This document shows positions 15,100 through 20,494 of a stretch of 20,494 nucleotides of DNA, piece by piece (the first letter of the stretch is position 1; the number at the start of each line of letters is the position of its first letter). A model generated the notes under the pieces. The model worked only from the letters and a program-made list of their open reading frames with translations, ran no database searches and was not told the origin of the DNA. The translations under genes were made by a program, and so were the position numbers. This DNA comes from Spyradenecus sp045634445 (GTDB lineage: Bacteria; Verrucomicrobiota; Kiritimatiellia; RFP12; DVOR01): contig JAZRAG010000035.1 in the NCBI GenBank assembly GCA_045634445.1, positions 1 through 20,494 on the forward strand, in the 5' to 3' direction.

Positions 15100-15207
15100 A
15101 TGTTTCAACGGGTACTGAGTGGTCAATCACTGTTGACACAGTTGAAAGCATGTAAAATGCTAGTGGGAATGCCGCATAGAGGCGAAACAATTCGTGACAC
15201 CAAATAA
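15100..15207 (+). CDS. Possible 35-residue small ORF
   Basis: ATG 15100 has AAGGAG three bases upstream, unusually close, and the frame encodes MFQRVLSGQSLLTQLKACKM followed by a polar tail. I recognise no family. It contains a consensus -35 TTGACA (15133-15138) and a small hairpin (AGCAT, ATGCT), which may instead be part of the promoter for the next gene. Confidence 0.25.
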   Translation: MFQRVLSGQSLLTQLKACKMLVGMPHRGETIRDTK

Positions 15208-15220
15208 GAGGAGTGGATTA

Positions 15221-15661
15221 ATGGGAAGAAAGAAGAAAGGCTTGGGGGTGCAAACGATAGACGAGATGGCGAATGAACTTGCACGTGACGCAGTCAAGTC
15301 CATGTGCAAGGACGGCAAGCTGACGTCGCAGGGGCGGAACATTGGGAAGTTAATGGATCGGATAATGCCTGACGAGAAGGTGGACGAATGGGGATGGAAT
15401 CTTTCGCGTAAGGAACGTGCGAAGATCAAGCGACGGGCGGCGGAGAAGAAGGCCGCCGAGGAAAAGAAGAAGGCCGAGGCGCGTATTTCGTCTTGGAACA
15501 AACAGCACCATGCCGACTACGTGAACTACTTCATCTACCAGTATTACCTTTCCTGTAGCGAGCTTCACATCCAAACCATGCCCGCAGACCAACAGGAAAC
15601 TGCGCGGAAAGAATGGACGAGAATCCTGCGTCCGTTCAAGCGCTGCGAACCGTGGCTGTGA
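15221..15661 (+). CDS. Lysine-rich coiled-coil protein of unknown function
   Basis: 146 residues from ATG 15221, chosen because GAGGAG lies seven bases upstream; a GTG nine codons earlier has no such site. The N-terminus is very basic (MGRKKKG). Residues 70-100 are a highly charged heptad-like helix of Lys, Ala and Glu (RKERAKIKRRAAEKKAAEEK), and the C-terminal third is aromatic and polar (YVNYFIYQYYL, HIQTMP). No catalytic motif, signal peptide or known domain is visible. Its G+C content is higher than that of the preceding three-gene unit, so it is probably a separate module. It might bind nucleic acid, but that is only composition-based. Confidence 0.65.
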   Translation: MGRKKKGLGVQTIDEMANELARDAVKSMCKDGKLTSQGRNIGKLMDRIMPDEKVDEWGWNLSRKERAKIKRRAAEKKAAEEKKKAEARISSWNKQHHADYVNYFIYQYYLSCSELHIQTMPADQQETARKEWTRILRPFKRCEPWL

Positions 15662-15765
15662 TCGAAGGTGTGTAACCAACCGTTAATAAGAGGCGAGAGG
15701 GACTGGCCCCATCGGTTGAGTAGAAATGGTGGAGTAGAGACTATGGCGATGCCGCAGAGAGACGA

Positions 15766-15931
15766 TCCTCCTTCGCGCTGCGCGCTACGGAGGACAAGTA
15801 CGATAGAGGCGATCAAGCGACTTGACGTCTGCGGATGCTTGCGCACCCTTCGGGTTCGCCGTTGGCGAATCTCCCCTCCGAAAGCTACGATAGGCCCTTC
15901 GCAATGCTCGGGCTATTCCGACCTTTGGTCG
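15766..15931. other. Hairpin-rich noncoding region
   Basis: Several perfect short stems follow one another in the gap between two genes: TCCTCC/GGAGGA around a GCGC-rich loop (15766-15794), ACCC/GGGT (15845-15855), TTCGCC/GGCGAA (15855-15869) and CGACC/GGTCG (15919-15931). A CGGAGG at 15787 could also pair with CCTCCG near 15875. It may be a structured RNA or a dispersed repeat similar in style to the one at 1-623. No open frame here looks coding. Confidence 0.4.
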
Positions 15932-15965
15932 CAATCGCTGCGGCGCATCTCTCAAGTATGCCGTC

Positions 15966-16034
15966 ATGCATGATGACGAGGAAGAGGCCGAGCGCATCCG
16001 CGAAGAGTTGCGCGAGTTGACAGATGAAGCTTGA
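15966..16034 (+). pseudogene. Possible C-terminal gene fragment
   Basis: A 22-codon frame, MHDDEEEAERIREELRELTD then EA and stop, has the look of a real acidic helical C-terminus. It continues upstream in frame only into the hairpin-rich region. It has no ribosome site of its own and overlaps the upstream region of the nuclease gene, so I take it as debris of a lost gene. Confidence 0.3.
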
Positions 16035-16074
16035 CAGAAGAGAAAGAACAACTCAACGACACAAAGGATATTAT

Positions 16075-16956
16075 ATGACTAAGCCAAAGTATTTCAAGTT
16101 TAGCTTTCCGAGCGGTAATCCGATGGGGATTGCCAGATGTGCGTATGACAAGGCGGCGATTGTCGCCTATCGTATTCCGCGAGGCCGGATCAAAGACATC
16201 AAGGCACTAGAGGGAAGCGCTCACGATGATTTGCAGAATCCGGGGATCTACATGTTGATCGGCAAGCCGATCGATAACCGTATTCCGTTTTATGTCGGGC
16301 AGGCGGCTCCACGGAAGTGTGGTGATCCAATCTACAATCGCCTGTCTGAACATGATAGGATCGAGAAACGTACGCGAGACTGGTGGACAACGGCTTTTGT
16401 TTTTATTGATGCTACCAATTCGCGTCGTGTAGATGAGACGGGGTTGAAGTATCTGGAAAATGCGATATATGTCAGCGCAAAAGATAATATAGCGCTTGAT
16501 GTGCGAAATGGTAATGAGCCGCCTGGTGGTTCTCCTGACGAAAGTGCATTGTCGGTCCTTGATGACATTTATGACGGCATTAATTTGTGTGCGAAAGTCT
16601 TTGGTTTTAGCGGCGAGGTAGAGGTCAGTCAAGAAACGACGATCATGGGGAGGTCATTCCACGGGCGAACGAAACAGGGTGAGGCCAATTTGATTTGGGA
16701 CGGGAATAGTCAATACACGCTGCTTGCTGGAAGCATGATTCGAACGGGAAAAGAATCAGAAACTTTGTTGAAGGGCGATGTCAAGTTCAGACGTGAAAAT
16801 GCCGGTTCGTTCATGCCAGATGGAAAATTGAAGCGAAACCTTGTGTTCGCTTCTCCTTCATCGGCGGCAAAGTTTGTTTGCGGATTCCCTGTCGCCGGTC
16901 CGTCGTTCTGGAAGAACGAGAACGGAATCAAACTTAAGGACGCCCGAAACGCATGA
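16075..16956 (+). CDS. GIY-YIG nuclease with C-terminal DUF4357
   Basis: 293 residues. The GIY-YIG fold is evident: GIY at 57-59 (NPGIYMLIG), YVG at 73-75 (PFYVGQ), the catalytic arginine Arg89 in YNRLSEH, and a likely metal-binding glutamate Glu128 in YLENAI. Residues from about 225 to the end match the DUF4357 pattern, with FASPSSAAKFVCGFPVAG and FWKN near the C-terminus. Proteins with this pairing are annotated as stand-alone nucleases; the target is not known. I start at ATG 16075 with AAAGGA six bases before it; an in-frame ATG 17 codons upstream overlaps the fragment at 15966 and adds a sequence unlike the family. All catalytic positions look intact. Confidence 0.85.
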   Translation: MTKPKYFKFSFPSGNPMGIARCAYDKAAIVAYRIPRGRIKDIKALEGSAHDDLQNPGIYMLIGKPIDNRIPFYVGQAAPRKCGDPIYNRLSEHDRIEKRTRDWWTTAFVFIDATNSRRVDETGLKYLENAIYVSAKDNIALDVRNGNEPPGGSPDESALSVLDDIYDGINLCAKVFGFSGEVEVSQETTIMGRSFHGRTKQGEANLIWDGNSQYTLLAGSMIRTGKESETLLKGDVKFRRENAGSFMPDGKLKRNLVFASPSSAAKFVCGFPVAGPSFWKNENGIKLKDARNA

Positions 16957-16998
16957 CGTGCCATGGTACAATTTCACCATGAGCGGTAAGGAGTGAAG

Positions 16999-17133
16999 AT
17001 GAGAAGACGTGAAACAGATCGGACAAAGGCAAATTGCCCGCGATATACATTGAGCGACAAGATGATTTCGCTTGTCGCTGAAATAACAGAAGTCGCTACG
17101 CACCTTGAAATGCGCGAAAGAAACAACAAATAG
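16999..17133 (+). pseudogene. N-terminal remnant of a Fic family gene
   Basis: A 44-codon frame with a good ribosome site (AAGGAG) reads MRRRETDRTKANCPRYTLSD, KMISLVAEITEVATHLEM, then a stop. This looks like the start of a Fic-domain protein before the substrate loop; the catalytic HxFxDGNGR is absent from the whole region. I interpret it as a truncated, inactive gene. The assignment rests on the RYTLSDKMISLVAEI pattern and is tentative. Confidence 0.45.
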
Positions 17134-17160
17134 CGAGTTGAATAATTAGGAGTTGTTGAG

Positions 17161-17574
17161 ATGTCCAGGCAAGAAATCATAAAAATCTTCGGGGACCGAA
17201 AGATTCGCTCCGTTTGGGATGACGAGGCGGAGATTTGGTACTTCTCCATTGTCGATGTGGTGGCGGTGTTGACCGAAAGCAAGGATTCGCTTGCCTACTG
17301 GCGGAAATTGAAGCAACGCCTCAAAGCCGAGGGAAATGAAACCGTGACAAACTGTCACGGGTTGAAATTGCGGGCCGCAGACGGCAAGATGCGCATGACG
17401 GACGAATGGAAGGCGCGTAGCGTGTACCGCGCGGACAAAGTCCGCCCCGCGATACTTCGCGGTAAAATCATCAGCGTATGGGAATCGCTAACCTTTTTAA
17501 AGGGGATTTTAGAAGAAAAATGCTCCCGCACTTGGGCGTTGAACGCTATCTTTTATTGTAAAAGAACATATTGA
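17161..17574 (+). pseudogene. Truncated Bro-N (phage antirepressor-like) protein
   Basis: 137 residues. Positions 1-79 match the Bro-N pattern: IIKIFGDRKIRSVWDDE, WYFSIVDVVAVLTES, YWRKLKQRLKAEGN, TVTNCHGLKLRAADGKMRMTD. Intact relatives, as I recall them, run on for some 200 more residues with TEQLLRLIQSIPSPKAEPFK. Here similarity stops at TD, and an unrelated tail (EWKARSVYRADK onward, ending CKRTY) follows. The N-terminal DNA-binding fold may still be made, but I expect a 3'-deleted gene. The start ATG has AGGAG nine bases upstream. It is the last gene before the right-hand MITE. Confidence 0.7.
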
Positions 17575-17707
17575 ATTTTGAGTGAAAAAGGGTAGGACAC
17601 CAATCGCATCTCTATTCCCTCTAATTGAAAGAAAGATAGCGTTAAAATTGTAAATGGTAGCATCTTTAAAATGGAAAAGGCTAATATTGCTGAAGAATAT
17701 GGTACCA

Positions 17708-17990
17708 TTTCATTTCTTCAATACTTTGTACTATATTTGCCGTGCCGTAACTTATTCATTTACAATAACTTATCTTGAATATTTTATGGCTGGCAATTTT
17801 AGGCTTAAAATCAGTACAATTTGTACTATCCGTGCAAAATTTAAACAGTACAAAATCTTTCTGTGTAAATTATTTAAAGGGAAAATTTCCGCTCGGGAAG
17901 AAATCTCAAATAGTACAATTTTTGGCCGGGGACTTTTTAGACCTATTTAGAAAATTCTAGAAAATAGTACGAAGGGCCGAAGAAATGAAA
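17708..17990. mobile_element. MITE-like element, right copy (283 bp), inverted relative to left copy
   Basis: This is the reverse complement of 6737-6920 with only scattered mismatches, plus an extra 99 bp. The extra segment is bounded by two direct copies of AGTACAATTT (17813-17822 and 17912-17921), and 283 minus 184 is exactly 99. The terminal repeats begin TTTCATTTCTTC and share GTACTAT. Together the two copies bracket the whole accessory block. Confidence 0.8.
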
Positions 17991-18000
17991 CATACTGAGT

Positions 18001-18015
18001 AAGATATCATATCTT
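18001..18015. promoter_or_regulatory. Palindrome upstream of asd
   Basis: AAGATAT, one central C, ATATCTT is a perfect palindrome about 64 bases before the asd -10 box. It could be a regulator site, or chance in A+T-rich DNA. Confidence 0.25.
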
Positions 18016-18078
18016 GTGAAACCTTTAGCATGCGTCTGTGTAAAAACAAAAAAAGTGGCGGTGATGGTTTTTCTTTTT

Positions 18079-18090
18079 TGATATTATATT
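18079..18090 (+). promoter_or_regulatory. Probable asd promoter (extended -10)
   Basis: TGATATTAT (TATTAT at 18082-18087) follows a T-rich run and lies 38 bases before the asd start. It resembles the island promoter at 7191-7199. No clear -35 box is present at 17 bases spacing. Confidence 0.4.
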
Positions 18091-18127
18091 GTTGCAATTT
18101 TCACCCTTAACAAAGGAAGCTTGAAAG

Positions 18128-19156
18128 ATGAAGCAGTACAAAGTCGGTCTCGTGGGTATCGGTGCAGTTGGCACTGAGATGATTAAGATTCTTCGTCAGC
18201 GTAATTTCCCTGCTAGCGAAATCCGCGTTCTTGCTACCCGCGAACGCGATGAAGTTATCGCTGGTGAAACATTCCACGTGCTTGAAACCACGCCTGAAGC
18301 ATTTGAAGGCTTGGATATCGTGCTCTTCGCTGGTACCGAAGGTTCGAAGGGCGCCAGCAAGATGTGGGGCAAGGTCGCCATTGAAAAGGGCGCAATCGTG
18401 ATTGATAACGGCGATGACTTCCGCATGGTGGAAGACGTTCCGCTCGTGGTGCCTGAAATCAACGCTGACGACATGGAAGCGATGATTCGCAAGGGTTCCC
18501 GTTTCATTGCTAACCCCAACTGCTCTACGATCATTACGCTCATGGGCATCGCAGCATTGCATCGCGTCAATCCGCTCCGCCACATGACCGCAGTGACCTT
18601 CCAGAGCGTTTCTGGTGCAGGCCGCGCTGCAATCGACGAACTCGATGTGCAGATGAAGCAGGTCGCCGCTGGCGAAGCTGTGGCACCTAAGGCTTTCGCT
18701 CACCAGATCGTGGCCAACGTCATTCCTCAGATTGGCGGACCGAAGCAGGAAATGCCTGGCTTCACCACTGAAGAAGCTAAGCTCACCTACGAAAGCCGCA
18801 AGATTCTCGGCGCTCCTGATTTGAAGATTGCTTGCACCTGCGTCCGCGTGCCTGTGTTCTACGCACACAGCATCGCTGTTCACGCTACCTTTGAACGCCC
18901 CTTCACGGTGGAAGAAGTGCGCGATATCTTCGAAAAGGCTCCTGGTGTGGAACTCGTGGACGATCTCGCTGCTGCAGCTTATCCGATGCCGAAGGACTTC
19001 GGTGGTAAGGATAACGTCGGTATCGGCCGTATCCGCATTGACCCCTCTGCAGAAAATGGTATCGCACTCTGGTGCTCGGGCGACAACATCCGTAAGGGTG
19101 CCGCGCTCAACGCTGTGCAGATCGCTGAAGAACTCGTCAAGCGTGAACTCGTCTAA
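18128..19156 (+). CDS. asd: Aspartate-semialdehyde dehydrogenase
   Basis: 342-residue cytosolic enzyme that reduces aspartyl phosphate to aspartate semialdehyde, feeding lysine/diaminopimelate, threonine and methionine synthesis. The NADP-binding start KVGLVGIGAVGTEMIKIL, the catalytic cysteine Cys132 in ANPNCSTI, SGAGRAAIDEL at about 162-172, and Arg240 and His247 in RVPVFYAHS are all present. Length fits the short Asd class (about 330-345) rather than the roughly 370-residue proteobacterial form. AAAGGAAG lies nine bases before the ATG. The YchJ-like gene follows after 26 bases, probably in the same transcript. It is the first core gene after the island and is divergent from DAHP synthase. 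Confidence 0.95.
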   Translation: MKQYKVGLVGIGAVGTEMIKILRQRNFPASEIRVLATRERDEVIAGETFHVLETTPEAFEGLDIVLFAGTEGSKGASKMWGKVAIEKGAIVIDNGDDFRMVEDVPLVVPEINADDMEAMIRKGSRFIANPNCSTIITLMGIAALHRVNPLRHMTAVTFQSVSGAGRAAIDELDVQMKQVAAGEAVAPKAFAHQIVANVIPQIGGPKQEMPGFTTEEAKLTYESRKILGAPDLKIACTCVRVPVFYAHSIAVHATFERPFTVEEVRDIFEKAPGVELVDDLAAAAYPMPKDFGGKDNVGIGRIRIDPSAENGIALWCSGDNIRKGAALNAVQIAEELVKRELV

Positions 19157-19182
19157 TTTTAGAAAAAGGTAACAAGATTATC

Positions 19183-19677
19183 ATGTCTGAAACACTTTGT
19201 TATTGCGGTTCTGGTAAGACATTTGCACACTGCTGCGGCCCCATCCTTGATCAGGCACAGAAGGCAGAAACAGCTGAAGCTTTGATGCGTGCACGTTACA
19301 CGGCATATGCCACGTGCAACATTGACTTCCTTTACGCCTCTTCTGGTCCTGACGTGCAGGCTGATTTCGATCCCGAATCCTCCCGCCGCTGGGCAGAAGG
19401 TTCTGAATGGAACGGCCTGGAAATCGTTGCCACCGAAAAGGGCTTGGCACAGGATGACGAAGGCCTCGTGGAATTCATCGCACGTTACAGCGTGAACGGC
19501 ACTGAATTCGAACATCACGAACGCTCGCTCTTCCAGCGCGTCAATGGCGAATGGAAGTTCATTGATGGCGAACTCGTGAAGCCCGAACCCATCGTGCGCG
19601 AATCGCCGAAGGTGGGCCGTAATGATCCTTGCCCTTGTGGTTCTGGTAAGAAGTACAAGAAGTGCTGCGGCAAGTAA
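19183..19677 (+). CDS. YchJ-like SEC-C motif protein (UPF0225)
   Basis: 164 residues with a SEC-C zinc motif at each end: CYCGSGKTFAHCCG at 6-19 and CPCGSGKKYKKCCG at 150-163. The middle has the YchJ core (ALMRARYTAYATCNIDFLY, then RRWAEGSEWNGLEIV, and ERSLFQRVNGEWKFIDGE), an NTF2-like fold in known structures of the family. The C-terminal SEC-C tail is like that of SecA, where it binds zinc and contacts SecB or ribosomes; the role in YchJ proteins is not established. It is placed 26 bases after asd and ends seven bases before a strong terminator, so asd and this gene form a two-gene operon. Confidence 0.9.
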   Translation: MSETLCYCGSGKTFAHCCGPILDQAQKAETAEALMRARYTAYATCNIDFLYASSGPDVQADFDPESSRRWAEGSEWNGLEIVATEKGLAQDDEGLVEFIARYSVNGTEFEHHERSLFQRVNGEWKFIDGELVKPEPIVRESPKVGRNDPCPCGSGKKYKKCCGK

Positions 19678-19684
19678 TCAAAGA

Positions 19685-19712
19685 GGCGGAGGCACAACCC
19701 TCCGCCTTTTTT
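19685..19712 (+). terminator. Intrinsic terminator of asd operon
   Basis: GGCGGAGG pairs perfectly with CCTCCGCC around a 6-base loop and is followed by six T, seven bases after the YchJ-like stop. Confidence 0.92.
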
Positions 19713-19770
19713 CTCGTATGCGCGCCATAATGCCCATTTTATCCATCGCGCTTATAAAGGGTTTATAATC

Positions 19771-20226
19771 ATGTCTTACGAAAACGCCAATATTGAAACC
19801 ATCGCCCGCGGAATTTGCATCCAAGAGGGCAAAATCCTCCTCTGCCAACCCGCAAAGGGCGGTCGCGCCTATCTTCCTGGCGGACATATTGAATTCGGCG
19901 AAACGGCACGTCAAGCCCTTGTGAGAGAGATCCAAGAAGAGATGGGCCAAACCGCTACGGCTGGCAATTTTATCGCTGCAACAGAAAATGCCTTTTTGCA
20001 AAAGGGCGAACCGCATTGTGAAATCAATCTCTACTTTACGTTAGAGATCCCAAGCATTTCTCCAGAAGCAGATCCTGCTGCGACCGAATCGTGGATAGCT
20101 TTTCGTTGGGTACCCTTAACAAAGGAAGCGCTCGCCGAGGCCAATCTCCTTCCTGCACACCTGATTGCAGATTTGACCGAACGCGATCTTTCGCAACCCT
20201 TTCACGTGGAAGCGCACGTAGAATAA
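19771..20226 (+). CDS. Nudix hydrolase
   Basis: 151 residues. A complete Nudix box lies at about 38-60 (GHIEFGETARQALVREI then QEEMGQ), satisfying G-x5-E-x7-R-E-U-x-E-E-x-G. The preceding strand reads ILLCQPAKGGRAYLPGG, typical of the family entry to the box. It should hydrolyse a nucleoside diphosphate linked to another moiety, using Mg2+; the substrate cannot be told from sequence. Past the box, HCEINLYFTLEIP and WIAFRWVPL form the usual later strands. The start has AAAGGG nine bases before it. It lies after the asd operon terminator and before another terminator, so it is probably its own transcript. Confidence 0.92.
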   Translation: MSYENANIETIARGICIQEGKILLCQPAKGGRAYLPGGHIEFGETARQALVREIQEEMGQTATAGNFIAATENAFLQKGEPHCEINLYFTLEIPSISPEADPAATESWIAFRWVPLTKEALAEANLLPAHLIADLTERDLSQPFHVEAHVE

Positions 20227-20274
20227 TGTTCTGCGCGGCATAACACCGTTAAAATTTAGCTAACACTTTTTAGC

Positions 20275-20313
20275 GCGGTTCACTTCAAAACGGAGTGAGC
20301 CGCACTGCTTTTT
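20275..20313 (+). terminator. Intrinsic terminator after the Nudix gene
   Basis: GCGGTTCACT pairs with AGTGAGCCGC (one wobble) around 9 bases and is followed by ACTGCTTTTT, about 50 bases past the Nudix stop. Confidence 0.75.
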
Positions 20314-20374
20314 AGAAGCATCTCTTTTTGACAAAAAGCGTATTTTTGAAAAAGGGTTGTTTTAAAAACACGCC

Positions 20375-20463
20375 TAAAATGCAAACGTCGAGGGGCGGCT
20401 AAAATGCAGAAAAGAGGGAAGCGAAACGTGGGGTAAAATGAAGTGGATGAAGACGCTAAAATG
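20375..20463 (+). repeat. Four spaced TAAAATG heptamers
   Basis: TAAAATG occurs at 20375, 20400, 20434 and 20457, all on the plus strand with 16-27 bases between them. TAAAAT resembles a -10 box, so this could be a cluster of weak promoters or binding sites before the gene at the window end. Confidence 0.35.
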
Positions 20464-20474
20464 TGGGGAGAGCT

Positions 20475-20494
20475 ATGGAAAACGCAGGGGAGGG
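20475..20494 (+). CDS. Possible gene start cut by the window end
   Basis: ATG 20475 follows GGGGAGAGCT and opens MENAGEG before the window ends. An ATG at 20461 in another frame (MWGELWKTQG) is an alternative start. Nothing can be said of the product. Confidence 0.3.

Noticed and set aside
1..20494. A CRISPR array
   Set aside because: No regularly spaced repeats with unique spacers were seen; the only repeats are the palindrome, the MITE pair and the TAAAATG heptamers.
1..20494. tRNA genes as island attachment sites
   Set aside because: I scanned the island edges and found no tRNA-like cloverleaf or CCA-ended sequence, and no integrase gene.

Overview
The window looks like a bacterial chromosome with moderate to high G+C and compact core biosynthetic genes. 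It is split by an accessory, restriction/defence-type island that is clearly richer in A+T in its middle. No rRNA, tRNA or other taxonomic marker is present. The Asd, DAHP synthase and prephenate dehydratase sequences and the hairpin-rich repeats made me think of a gut bacterium of the PVC superphylum (Verrucomicrobiota, Lentisphaerae or Kiritimatiellota), but that is an impression and not a result.

Layout. (1) 1-623: a long nested inverted repeat. (2) 722-6396, minus strand: a DAHP synthase behind a leader with a terminator hairpin. After it come a prephenate dehydratase-ACT-chorismate mutase fusion, a dCMP deaminase, an exported protein of unknown function and ArgH, with short gaps or overlaps that suggest one operon. 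(3) 6737-17990: an 11 kb block, all plus strand, bounded by two copies of a MITE-like element in inverted orientation. (4) 18128-20226, plus strand: aspartate-semialdehyde dehydrogenase, a YchJ-like SEC-C protein and a Nudix hydrolase, followed by a terminator and the upstream region of a further gene cut by the window end.

The island starts with gene debris: the N-terminus of a DNA methyltransferase and a possible IS remnant. Next is a 1085-residue single-chain nuclease-methyltransferase-specificity protein whose reading frame ends just after a run of 16 G. The second half of its specificity region lies in another frame immediately downstream, so a change in tract length would join them into about 1272 residues. 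This is a textbook arrangement for phase variation. Two micro-ORFs follow, linked by start/stop overlap or short spacing. Then comes a tight three-gene unit: an adenine-type DNA methyltransferase, a DUF262 protein and a RelA/SpoT-like nucleotidyltransferase. I do not recognise this three-gene combination as a named defence system, and it is my main candidate for something undescribed. The distal part of the island holds a lysine-rich unknown protein, a hairpin-rich noncoding stretch, a GIY-YIG/DUF4357 nuclease, and truncated Fic and Bro-N genes.

How the parts work together. The minus-strand genes supply the shikimate entry step, the chorismate-to-phenylpyruvate branch, dUMP precursor and arginine. 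The island appears to be a defence cargo with a switchable restriction-modification enzyme and a possible alarmone- or pyrophosphate-based effector operon. It is inserted between the divergently transcribed DAHP synthase and asd genes. All functional statements are from reading the translated sequence; no database search was run.
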